Of a stretch of 64,000 nucleotides of DNA, positions 25,358 to 36,502 are shown piece after piece; the stretch's first letter is position 1; the number at the start of each line of letters is the position of its first letter. The DNA is taken from contig JAKZAN010000004.1 in assembly GCA_023053545.1 (NCBI GenBank), positions 7,874,001 through 7,938,000 on the forward strand. Reading direction: 5' to 3'. The stretch comes from Lepidurus packardi. Taxonomy: Eukaryota > Arthropoda > Branchiopoda > Notostraca > Triopsidae. Made by a program: the position numbers and the translations under genes. The notes under the pieces were generated by a model. The model ran no database searches and was not told the DNA's origin. It was given only the letters and a program-made list of their open reading frames with translations.

Positions 25358-27726
25358 ATGGGATTATTTCGATGTGTTATGCGAGGTAAGTAAGCAACTG
25401 AATTGAGTTATGTACAAGTTAGAAGGGAAGCAGTAGAAACAACATACCCAACGTTCTGTTAACGTTCTAGTTGGGCTGGTGATACTACTAATAGCTTTAA
25501 CGGATATGGCTCTTTGCGAATGTGTCTTCGGACCCGATAACGTAAATCAGCTAATACGGCGGAACAATACCATTATCGACATTATGAATGATACTCTGGT
25601 CAACTACACAGCAATAATTGACACAGAAATCACTACAAAATACGCGGGCTATAGCGTATCGGCTTACTTAAAAAAGCAATACAACATAACGTCAGCTAAC
25701 TACCTCAATTTTGTCAGGATGGGTAAATTGTTGGCCATCAATTGGTACACTGGTAAATTTCTCTTGGCTTCTTCCCTTACCATGAGTTTTATATATATAT
25801 ATATATATTTTCCCAATTTTCGAGCAGTAGCAACTACACTAAATGCAATGGACCCTCAAGGCATGTCTTCGCACATTAATACTAGCTACACAGTTCCTCT
25901 ACATGCCAAACTTCAAGACATTGCTAGTTTATACAGTTTCTCGCTTGGCATTTTCCGTCCAAAGAATTTGCAGTACAACTTTACGGTTTTAAAGAATGAT
26001 TCTACCGTCACTGGAAATTTTTCCCTAGACAACACTTGTATTGCGCGTAACTAACTACAAAGACTCGAATAATTATTGCAAAGCTTAAAGAAAGTGATAC
26101 AGTATTGAAAATTTTATAGGAACCTATTTTCTTTGGAAAATCTCAACTGATTTAAATTACTCGACCGCATTTAACAATACTAGAAGCATAGAGTTTGCCA
26201 GTCTTGCTTCCACGCTAGAAAATGCTGTACGATTGAGATAAATTACCATTATTTTTGCGCCGATATCAGCACAATATTCTTTTATTTTTCATAGTTTAAC
26301 GAATACTATCGCAGAAATACGTCGATATTGAACACAGAGTTTGTTCGGGCTAATCTGATCTACGTGAACGAAAGTAATAGGAAAGTAACTGCCTACATGG
26401 AAACCTATTTCTTCGGTTATTCTTATGAAATCCAAAATATCACCAACTTAACGTCCCTAGCTGGGTTTCAAGCGATGTGGTATAACGACGGAGTCACAAG
26501 AACTCTGCTTACTCTCAGCATGAACTCGACGTTTATCACAAGCGGTAATGCTTCTCTACCTGCATGGGCCAAAATTTTATTAAAATTTCCACAGCTTCAC
26601 ACCCGCCTATTAGTACCACCCCGTCGACGTCCCCCTCCAACACACAAGAGATTATGACAGTTACTACTGAACAAATTACTAGTCCACTTACAGAACTAAC
26701 AACCATACGTAGTCTAGTTTCAACCGACAGCACTAGCATACTTCCGTTGTCAACCACGTCTCCAGGAGGAACTTCCGTTCCAAAGGCTCCCAGTACTACT
26801 TCATATCTATCATCTCTAGCGCACCTTGCTTCAATTGCCAGTACTTCATCATCTTTATCATCAGCTCTGACTCCACCTATGACTCCACCCCAAACTCCCA
26901 ACGCTTTTTCCTATCCATCATCTGTAGCTAACAGCCCAGCTTCTACAACTTTAACTTCCAATACACCGTCTCTAATTAGTAGTTCTAAGATGACTATGCT
27001 CGCGAATCCCTTGTCAACCGAATATAGTGTTCCAATGAAATATACTAACGTAATGACACAGAGAGTTGGTCCCACAAATGAAACGACCATGTCATCCGGA
27101 CCTTTTACGAACTCGCAAAACAGCTCTATAACGGTTCAAAATCCTTGGACAGGCTCGTCAATCATGGCAGATTCAATGACCACGAGCAATACCTCCAAAA
27201 CAACACACTGGTCGCAAATAATACTTAACTTGACCACAATTAACATCAATACCGGCCAATTGCCAAGCAATTCGTCCACGCATGCTGTTTCGAGCAACAA
27301 AACAGGAGAGACTGGAATTACCGGCAATCAAACTGGCAATGTTTCGAAAAGCGTTGACGGAGGAACCACTTTTGACCCAGATATATTCTTCAAAGCCAAT
27401 GTACCAGTAATTACTAAAGTTTACAATGGTAAAATCATTTAGGATTCTCAAAATCCAAGCCAGACAAATTTAATAAAAAATCGAACTATATAGATGGCTT
27501 TCTTCTGAAATCAAAAATCGGTACTTTGACTCCTATAACTTTAATGACGAGTTTCATGAGCATTACAATACCCACAGCTATTGGTAAGTTTTACGTTATC
27601 TATTACCGTATCTGGGTCTTAAAGGTATAATTTATTTTAGGAGTTATTGCAGCTATTATAAGTTGTGTGCTTTGTTTACAGATTGATTGCTTGGGGAGAG
27701 GAAATAAAATGTTAAAATTTTTCTAG
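25358..27726 (+). CDS. G6: intact type D mucin-like membrane glycoprotein
   Basis: Exons 25,358-25,385, 25,471-25,752, 25,831-26,046, 26,120-26,226, 26,295-26,544, 26,595-27,428, 27,494-27,583, 27,641-27,726 give 630 aa. First exon MGLFRCVMR, signal peptide to CECVFGPDN, head with FVRMGKLLAINWYTG, YSFSLGIFRPK, FLWKIS and FNEYYRRNTS. Unlike types B and C, the stalk is one exon of 834 nt. It ends TTFDPDIFF and KVYNG, then GTLTPIT, the span, and CVLCLQIDCLGRGNK. The family stop after NK(I) is lost by a two-base change, so the tail continues MLKFF to TAG. Intron 2 (78 bp) is open in frame and carries an AT microsatellite at about 25,788-25,806. Near twin of G7. Confidence 0.85.
25788..25806. repeat. 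AT microsatellite in G6 intron 2
   Basis: A run of (ta)n close to the acceptor of intron 2. The matching G7 intron has an A-run instead, so this tract arose or expanded after duplication. Confidence 0.85.
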
Positions 27727-28053
27727 CACTTTTCTGTAACATTTCCGAGTTACTTTATTAGATTTATCCTCACCTGCATAATAAAAATATTTCCATTGTC
27801 TTATAAAGATTACCTGCTTGTCGGATTAAGCTCTAGTCAAAGTGTGTTGTGTACCATATGATGTGAAATACAGAAAGGCGAAAATACGTGACCCTTGACC
27901 CAAGTTCTTGGGCCATTTCTTGTCTTACTAGTGTTGGGCGGAAAAAAAATAAATTTCGTAAATGAAAGACTAAGTAACGACTCAAGAGAACTAAAACTAA
28001 AAAAAGTTCACACTTCGATTAACTCCGTTCCGAGCAACATTAGACCGCTTAAA
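27727..28053. other. Spacer between G6 and the broken type E gene
   Basis: Shortened version of the D-to-E spacer seen at 14,030-14,754. The 73-codon frame at 27,895-28,116 runs into the first exon of the pseudogene and is not supported as a gene. Confidence 0.5.
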
Positions 28054-28437
28054 ATGGAGTACAGTTTATGTTCTGCAAAAGGTAAGTTGAAATTAAACTC
28101 GGTCACGAACAAGTAGCAGGAGAAGAACTACACGGCTTAATTAAAGTTAAAGTAGGATTGATGGTTTTACTAATAACTTTGCCCGACTTTGTCCTAAGTA
28201 GATGCGAGTTCGGACCTGACACCACGGATCAACTAACAAAGACGAACAGTGATATACTGCACATTCTGAATGATAACTTGCTCCATTGCACAGACGTTAC
28301 TGACCTAGCAGTCATAAGTCTTTAGACTTTTTCGTTTAGCTTGAGGCAATATCTAAAAAATGGTCACTCCCTAACGTCAGCAAACTATCTCGACTTCGTA
28401 TGTATGTGCAAACTTGTTGCCATCGACTGGAAAAGTG
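28054..28437 (+). pseudogene. Truncated type E gene
   Basis: First exon 28,054-28,081 (MEYSLCSAK). Exon 2 begins at 28,153 and reads through signal and head start (CEFGPD) to a TAG near 28,324, where G8 codes Ser. The rest of exon 2 remains up to a donor at 28,438. No later exons follow; DNA like 3335-3900 begins near 28,588. It shares several changes with the block I copy (TLPDFVLS, LLHCTDVTDL). Confidence 0.8.
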
Positions 28438-29169
28438 GTAAGTATCTATTTCTAGTTTACTCAAGTGAAGAACTCTCATCTAAGTAAAAAAACAATATTG
28501 TTTCTACAATAATCGGCTCATTGGGGAAAAACAGTAAGCATATATCGTTCGCAACTAACACGGCATTTGTTTACTGTCTTTACGGTTGGGAGTCCAAAAT
28601 AATTTGGAATCGACAATCGTGAATCTGTTCACATTAGAAATGCAGGAGTAGTGAGCTTACCCTGCAAGTGGTATTGCAATTGGGGTTTACTGCCGAAAGT
28701 TCTATGCTTTTTATTTTATTTATAAAAGTAAAGAACAATAGACTAGGACACACAAGTATGTTATTCGTCTCTTGCATAACTTGCTGGGACATCCCGGCAG
28801 AGGCGTGGATTTCATGCGCAGTGAACATTATTGGAAACCAATAAAAGCTTTTGAGCCTACTTGTGTCGCGCAATGACGTCCTGTTATAAAACGAGGAAAG
28901 AATAGGTTTCTTTCCTACTTGCTGCTAGGAAGAATTCAGAGTGTTTTAGGCCTTCAGAGTAATCGGACAGCCAAGATTTGAAGGAAAAAGGAACTCAGAA
29001 GAAAGCAGTACGCTTCGTAAGGACGAAATACGTAGACATAGACTGTGCCACACAACCGTAAATCTAAAGCTTTGAGTTCTTTCCTTTCATAAGGGACACT
29101 TAATGCTCGATCAAGTGGTTGAGTAAAGGTTTATACAGTTTGGGATATCGGCACCCACAAGAAACAGCC

Positions 29170-29880
29170 ATGGGATTATTTCCACATGTTATAACAGGTA
29201 AGGTAAAAACAAACACTGATGGCCACCCTTGAGATCTGAGAATCTAATTAATTGATAATAAAAAGACAAGGAAACGTGGGGAAGTAATATATCGAAAATG
29301 GGACTAACCAAAAGGAAAAATAATTCTAAGGATTTCATCTCCAGTTTTTCTTCGCTCATGACTGTACTGCGATTATCATTGAATAATTAATTAGCAATTA
29401 GTAATGCGAAAGCAACTCGGCATATTGGAAAAGATTAGATAGTTGAAATTTGCTGTCGTATTTTCTATCAGCGGAATGTATCAAACTTTGAGACATTTCT
29501 ATTTCTTCAAGGAGGGTAAGAAATTACTCTAAAATAGTAACAACACAGGGCAGTACAAAGTTGTCATTCAACGATTACCAGAGTTCTGTTTCTATTGCGA
29601 AGTACCATTTCACAAGTGAAGTAATTTTTTCGCTCTTATACGTAAAGTGCGAACGTAAAATTTTATTTGGTTTAACCAAGAATATACAGAATTAATTTTA
29701 TAGAAAAAAATTATTGTGCAATGTTCCGAAATAGTTTAGACCTTTTTATTATTTTTCTACTTTCGTTCAGGTATTGGAATTGCAGGATAACTTGTAGTAT
29801 TAAGCTTATCAGATTTGGCAAGTGGTGGATGCGTTTTCGGTTCCAATTATACTCACCTTGTATTGCGAAACAATACAAGG
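29170..29880 (+). pseudogene. Truncated type B gene
   Basis: First exon 29,170-29,197 (MGLFPHVIT) is the undisturbed type B form, followed by the usual long intron. Exon 2 starts at 29,771, but TTA is changed to TAA at 29,788-29,790, after six codons. The copy is cut at about 29,875, within the codons after the first head Cys, and joined to the D-type upstream DNA. Confidence 0.85.
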
Positions 29881-29887
29881 TGCCAAT

Positions 29888-29916
29888 GACGGTGCTATTC
29901 TGGCGATAGCACCGTC
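29888..29916 (+). repeat. Perfect 10-bp inverted repeat upstream of G7
   Basis: GACGGTGCTA (29,888-29,897), a 9-base loop, then TAGCACCGTC (29,907-29,916). Copies with slightly shorter stems lie upstream of the other two D genes, near 12,352 and 25,106. Confidence 0.7.
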
Positions 29917-30146
29917 AAAAGGTTTTGCGCATTCGAACTGAAAGGTTAGTAGCTGGCTCAGACGAAGTAAAGATACACAGTAGAAAGTTTCTCCGTTTCA
30001 TAGTGGTCGGCTTCTTCCACGTATGAAACATTACTTCGCCACAGGAACTTTTAAATCTTAATATTCAAGAAAGGTTACGTGTATAAGATCCTGGAATTAC
30101 CTAGAAAACACTAAATTCGGTATCGTCTTGTAAAATCGAGAAAGTT

Positions 30147-32509
30147 ATGGGATTATTTCGGTGTGTTATGCGAGGTAAGTAAGCAAATGAATTGAGTTAT
30201 GTACAAAATAGAAGGGAAGAAGTAGAAACAACATACCCAACGTTCTGTTAACGTTCTAGTTGGACTGGTGATACTACTAATAGCTTTAACGGATATGGCT
30301 CTTTGCGAATGTGTCTTCGGATCCGATAACGTAAATCAGCTAATACGGCGGAACAATACCATCATCGACATTATGAACGCTACTCTAGTCAACTACACAG
30401 CAGTAATTGACAAAGAAATCAGTACAAATTATCCGGGCTATAGCGTATCGGCTTACTTAACAAAGCAATACAACATAACGCCTGCTAACTACCTCGATTT
30501 TGTCAGGATGGGTAAACTGTTGGCCATCAATTGGTACACTGGTAAATTTCTCTGGGATTCTTCATTTACCATTATTTAAAAAAAATACTTTTTCCCAATT
30601 TTCGAGCAGTAGCAACTACACTAAAAGCAAGTGACCCTCAAGGCATATCTTCTATCATAAATACTAGCTACACAGTTCCTCTACATGCCAAACTTCAAGA
30701 CATTGCTAGTTTATACAGTTTCTCGCTTGGCATTTTCCGTCCAAAGAATTTGCAGTACAACTTTACTGTTATAAAGAATGATTCTACCATCACTGGAAAT
30801 TTTTCCCTAGATAACAGTTGTCTTGCGGGTAACTAACTACAAAGACTCAAAGAATTATTGCAAAGCTTAAAGAAAGTGATACAGTATTGAAAATTTTATA
30901 GGAACCTATTTTCTTTGGAAAATCTCAACTGATTTAAATTACTCGACCGCATTTAACAATACTAGAAGCATAGAGTTTGCCAGTCTTGCTTCCACGCTAG
31001 AAAATGCTGTACGATTGAGATAAATTACCATTATTTTTGCGCCGATATCAGCACAATATTCTTTTATTTTTCATAGTTTAACGAATACTATCGCAGAAAT
31101 ACGTCGATATTGAACACAGAGTTTGTTCGGGCTAATCTGATCTACGTGAACGAAAGTAATAGGAAAGTAACTGCCTACATGGAAACCTATTTCTTCGGTT
31201 ATTCTTATGAAATCCAAAATATCACCAATTTAACGTCCCTAGCTGGGTTTCAAGCGATGTGGTATAACGACGGAGTCACAAGAACTCTGCTTACTCTCAG
31301 CATGAACTCGACGTTTATCACAAGCGGTAATGCTTCTCTACCTGCATGGGCCAAAATTTTATTAAAATTTTATTAAAATTTTTTCACAGCTTCACACCCG
31401 CTTATTAGTACCACCCCCTCAACGTCCACCTCCAAGACACAAGAGATTACGACAGTTACTACTGAAAAAATTACTAGTCCACTTACAGAACTAACAACCA
31501 TAAATAGTCTAGTTTCAACCGACAGCACTAGCATACTTCCGTTGTCAACCACGTCTCCAGGAGGAACTTCCGTTACAAAAGCTCCCAGTACTACTTCCTA
31601 TCTATCATCTCTTGCGGACCTTGCTTCAATTCCCAGTACTTCATCATCTTTATCATCAGATCTGACTACACCTATGACTCCATCCCAAACTCCCAACGCT
31701 TTTTCCTATCCATCATCTCTAGCTAACAGCCCAGCTTCCACAACTTCAACTTCCAATACACCGTCTCTAATTAGTAGTTCTCAGATGACCATGCTCGCGA
31801 ATCCTTTGTCAACCGAATATAGTGTTCCAATGAAATATACTAACGGAATGACGCAGACAGTTGGTCTCACAAATGAAACGACCATGTCATCCGGATCTTC
31901 TTCGAACTCTCAAAACAGTTCCACAACGCTTAAAAATCCTTGGACAAGCTCGTCAATCATGGCAAACTTAATGAACACGAGCAATACATCCCAAACAACA
32001 CACTGGTCACAAATAATACTTAACTTAACCACAATTAACATCAATACCCGCCTATTGCCCAGCAATTCGTCAACGCTTACTGTTTCAAGCAACACAACAG
32101 GAAACGCTGGAATTACCGGCAATCAAACTGGCAATGTTTCGAAAAGCGTTGACGGAGGAACCACTTTTGACCCCGATCTATTCTTCAAAGCCAATGTACC
32201 AGTATTTACTAAAGTTTACAATGGTAAAATCATTTAGGATTCTCAAAATCCAAGCCAGACAAATTTAATAAAAAATCGAACTATACAGATGACTTTCTTC
32301 TGAAATCAAAAATCGGTACTTTGACTCCTATAACTTTAATGACGAGCTTCATGAGCATTACAATACCCACAGCTATTGGTAAGTTTTACGTTACATATTA
32401 CCGTACTTGGGTCTTAAAGGTATAATTTCTTTTAGGAGTTGTTGCAGCTATTATAAGTTGTGTGCTTTGTTTACAGATTGATTGCTTGGGGAGAGGGAAT
32501 AAAATTTGA
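30147..32509 (+). CDS. G7: intact type D mucin-like membrane glycoprotein
   Basis: Exons 30,147-30,174, 30,260-30,541, 30,613-30,828, 30,902-31,008, 31,077-31,326, 31,390-32,223, 32,289-32,378, 32,436-32,509 give 626 aa. All lengths match G6 except the last exon, which keeps the normal stop (GRGNKI). Exons 4-5 and the intron between them are almost identical to G6 (I noticed one base change in about 400), while the stalk exons differ by many substitutions. The juxtamembrane part reads TTFDPDLFF and FTKVYNG. The first exon and promoter region are of the normal type D form. Same unknown surface role. Confidence 0.85.
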
Positions 32510-33247
32510 AAATTTTTCTACCACTTTTCTGTAACATATCCGAGTCTCTTTATTCGATTTATCCCCCCTTGCAAGCAAAAAAAAATATTTGGATTGCCTT
32601 ATAAATATTACGTGGGTGTCTGATTAAGCTGTAGTCAAAGTGTGTTATGTAGTTAAAGCGTGTTATGATGTCAAATACAGAAGTGAGAAAATACATGAAA
32701 ATACATAAAAAATTAGTATTTCATCCCTTGAAAACAATGGAAAAACTAACTTTCTACAGGACTGTAGAAATGTTCTAACTTTCTACAAGAATGAAAAAAT
32801 AAACTTGTGCAAGAAAAATAGTTATGTATGCAACCAATGTTGTTTTGGTTCAAACCATTGCCTGAACCTGACAAGGGGCGTGATATATACCCATGTTGGA
32901 GCTCCATATCAACTTGCATAAAAAAGTCCATTAATTGTCTTTTGACCTCCTTTCAGACACTTGCCTGACTTCATTATTTGGGGCCAGAAAAGATACATTG
33001 AACCTGTAATGAATGAGATTCATGCGCGGAATTCCCTTACTCGTTCCTAAGGTAGAAATGTCGTCCTTTACTACAGTAACTTCAGTTCAAATGCTATTCA
33101 GACTATCCAGAATTCGAACTGGGAGCAAGCTCTATAAAAAGTAAATTTCATAAATGAAAGACTAAGTGGCGACTCAAGAGAACTAAACAATTTAAAAAAC
33201 CGTACACTTCAACTAACTCCGTTCCAAGCAGTATTAGACCGTTTAAA
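32510..33247. other. Spacer and promoter region of G8
   Basis: D-to-E spacer as at 14,030-14,754. A short local duplication (acttkctacar, near 32,750 and 32,777) is specific to this copy. It contains the TATA box at 33,133. Confidence 0.5.
33133..33140 (+). promoter_or_regulatory. Candidate TATA box of G8
   Basis: TATAAAAA lies 115 bases before the G8 ATG. The matching site in the broken block I copy has lost the T, consistent with decay. Confidence 0.5.
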
Positions 33248-35706
33248 ATGGGGTACAGTTTATGTTCTGCAAAAGGTAACTTGAACTTAAACTCGGCCAA
33301 GATTTCAAGTTCGAACAAGTAGCAGGATAAGAACTACACGGTCAGTTAACTACACGGAACTTACATTAAAGTTATAGTAGGATTGATGGTTTTGCTGATA
33401 ACTTTGCCCTACTTTGTCCTAAGCGGATGCGAGTTCGGACCTGACAACACGGATCAACTAACAAAGAGGAACAGTGCCATACTGCACATTATGAATCATA
33501 CCTTGCTCAATTACACAGACGTTATTGACCTAGCAGTCAAAAGTCTTTCGATGCATTCGTTTAGCTTGAAGCAATATCTAGAAAATACTCACTCCATAAC
33601 GCCAGCAAACTATCTCGACTTCGTCTGTATGGGCAAACTTTTCGCCATCGACTGGAGACGTGGTAAGCATTTATTTATAGTTTACTCAAGTGAAGAAGTC
33701 TCATCTAACTAAAAAAAATAAAAATATCGTTTCAATAATAATGGGCTTATTGGGAAAACAGCAAACCTTGCATCGTTCAAAACTACCACGGCCTTTGTTT
33801 ACTCTCTTCATATGAAGTTACAAGAATTTGCACTATACTACAGTTTTTCAATGGGAATATTTCGTCCCTATGAAACTCAGTTCAAATTCACTGGATATAT
33901 AGCAGCTACTGAATTAACTAGGGATAACTCAGCTCTGGATCTAAGTTGCATAGCAGGTAATTTTTTGTTAGAGGCAGACGTCTAAAATTGTGACTAAATA
34001 ATATTGTATCACTATATTATATTAGCTAGCCAATTTCTTTGGCAAGTATCAACTGACACGTTACTGGCCCAAGTTAAGAGACAAAAATGGCACCGATTTC
34101 GCTATTTCTTCTACCATGATTGAAAGATCAGTAAGATTAACATACGCTGCAGTATACCTTACTTATTTGACACCCACAGTTCGAGGAACATTATCGCAGA
34201 AACACAACACTGAACAACGAGTTTATTCGCGCTAATGTGATATTTGTGAACGAAAGTCAAGTCGGGAGATCAATTGTCTTTATGGAAACTTATTTCCACA
34301 ACTATTATCTTCAAGACTCTGATATTGCCAACCGCACAAAGATTGCCGATCTCCCGCATACGATATTCGACAATGGAACAGGCAGTTCAAGTATCGTGGT
34401 TATAAGTGACAATTCAGTGTATACTAAAATTTTAAGCTGTAATGACCTTTTCTTTCTATGCGCTTCTGAAGGATGTGCCATACTTAATTTGAAATAATGT
34501 ACTTCTTTTCGTAGCCAATCGACAGACTACTAATAGCCCTCCCTTCCCTGCATTAAGTCCAGAAGCAGCAACAGAACCTACGACCGAAGTAAGCGGTCCA
34601 ACAACTGTCCAAACTACAGAAGTTCCCATCACATCAGATTTTAACTTGGCTTCAACATCCAGTACAACTATGCTCTACTCGTTCGTTGCCACTGAAGAAA
34701 TCACATACGATGAACAAAGTTCTAATAGCCCCACCATCTCATCTCCAGCAGACAACGTCAAGCAAACGGGCTATCCTACAAATTCCCTTTATCAAAACTT
34801 ACCATCCTCGGCAAACGCCAGTACGCCTCCTATTTCTAACTCCGGATTAACTGAGACAACCTTTGTACCAAGTCTTTCTGTTGTTGTTGCTGTTTCGTCA
34901 GCGTCTTCTTCTACGATAAATGTATCTAGCTTGAGCAATTCGTCCCAAACAACCCCGCCGTTCCAAATACCAGCTAACTTGTCGACTACAAACTCTAACA
35001 GCAGTCTCTTGTCCAATAATTCATCAATGGCTGGTCCTCTGAGTAGCCAGACAGGAACCTTTGCACCAAGTCTTTCCGGTGCTCTAAACAGCTCCTCAAC
35101 TCTTTTAAATCCTTCGGCAATGTCTTCTTCTACGATAAATGCATCTAGCTTGAGCAATTCTTCCCAAACAACCCCACCGTCCCAAATACCAGCTAACTTG
35201 GCAACTGCAAACTCTAACAGCAGTCTCTTGTCCAACAATTCATCAACGGCTGGTCCACTGACTAGCCAGACAGGAAGCAATGGAAGTATGGTGAACCAAA
35301 CAGGAATTAACGGAAGTACGGGCAACCAGACGGGTACTGTTTCTGGAAGTATTGGAGCAGGAACCACTTTCGACCCAGATCCACTCTTCAAAGGTGATGT
35401 TCCAATAATTACAAAGGTTTACAACGGTAAAACTCACGAAACTTAAAAGGCAAACAGCTCCTAAGGTATTATTCTAGACGAATATCTGTTAAAGATGAAA
35501 ATTGGTACTATGGCTCCACTAACGGAAAATGGGGCATTTTTTACCGTTACTATACCAGCAGCTATTGGTAAGTTTTAAGCTAGTATTTCTGACCTTTATT
35601 AACTTCTAATTAATATTTTCTTTCATATATAGGAATCACTGCTGTTGTTATCTTTTGCTTACTTTGTTGGCAAATTGACTGCCTTTCTGGTCGAAACAAA
35701 GTTTAA
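33248..35706 (+). CDS. G8: type E mucin-like membrane glycoprotein with shifted exon-4 splice site
   Basis: Exons 33,248-33,275 (MGYSLCSAK), 33,378-33,662, 33,762-33,956, 34,030-34,130, 34,180-34,438, 34,515-35,426, 35,478-35,567, 35,633-35,706 give 647 aa. With the acceptor used by relatives (exon start 34,026), exon 4 would be 105 nt and out of frame. An AG four bases later restores the frame but recodes the front of the exon (ANFFGKYQLTRYW against SQFLWQ-STD). Head: CEFGPDN, FVCMGKLFAIDW, YYSFSMGIFRP, LDLSCIAG. Stalk: one exon with a duplicated stretch (units near 34,904 and 35,123, 219 bp apart). End: TTFDPDPLF, KVYNG, GTMAPLTE, CLLCWQIDCLSGRNKV. Only intact type E gene here. Confidence 0.78.
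34904..35290 (+). repeat. 219-bp repeat in the G8 stalk
   Basis: Two copies coding SSSTIN[VA]SSLSNSSQTTPP and the following 30 or so residues, offset 73 codons. In-frame stalk growth by duplication. Confidence 0.8.
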
Positions 35707-36502
35707 TAGTGACTCGTCCATTTGAACTTGTTTATTTATTCAATATGTGAGCTGAATTCCTTGTATTTACACACCATTTACACGCTTGGGTATCTCCTCA
35801 ACTGTTTATCTCCGTTACTTTATAAATACAGTTGAATTCGAAAAGCAAATTACTACAATTATTAACTTAAACATTTTTATCTAGGAAAATTAAACAACTC
35901 CACTAAAGTTATCCAACATATTTACTATCTAACTTGAGCTATTTTTCTTTTACTAAATCAATCTTTTTAAACGCATTTATAGTGTTCGTCCTTATAGGTC
36001 AACCTAAACCATAAAATGCCTGTAGTATGAACACTCTTAGCTCATGAAAAACCGGACCCACGTACTTAACGATTAAATGAATAGCGACATTACTGGAAGG
36101 GTCTAGGCTATAAAAAAATAATAATCCTAAAAATCCAATAAACTATATGACCTCGCATACGTCGTGTTGACGAGTATATCCTACAGGAAATGGGGCTACT
36201 TTACTGCATACTGATTCACATAACTCCAGTAAAATTTTTTTGGCTGATGAGTAAAAAAGAACGACGGTCCGTTGACAACCTTCACCTTCAGGAATCCATT
36301 ACAGCAATGGGTTTTTGTCCAACCACCCCTTCTGCATAAAGTCAGCTCTTTCTTCCACTTTAGTTCAGTTGACAACCAAACGGCTTCATGCCTTCAGGCT
36401 AATAGCAGCTCTTAGAACTTCGATTAGAAGTTACGCTAAACCCAAATACTTCCTACGGATACCCTCGCTCGGATTACATCCATACCAGAGAAGGTTGGAA
36501 AG
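35707..36502. other. Spacer between G8 and G9
   Basis: AT-rich DNA with no family exon recognised and no match to the block spacers noticed. An ATG-started frame at 36,315-36,527 overlaps the G9 first exon in another frame and is not supported. Confidence 0.45.

Larger units (their letters stand above)
21044..28490 (+). repeat. Duplication block III (B, C fragment, D, broken E)
   Basis: G5, a piece of type C exon 3, the type D gene G6 and a broken type E gene follow in the same order as in block I. Confidence 0.7.
28588..35706 (+). repeat. Duplication block IV (broken B, D, E)
   Basis: Starts with the type B upstream region (copy of 3335-3945), then a cut-off B gene, the D gene G7 and the E gene G8. 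Confidence 0.7.

Noticed and set aside
34792..35391. 199-codon minus-strand frame across the G8 stalk
   Set aside because: Shadow of the repetitive stalk exon; Val/Leu-rich composition simply reflects the antisense of Ser/Thr/Asn codons.
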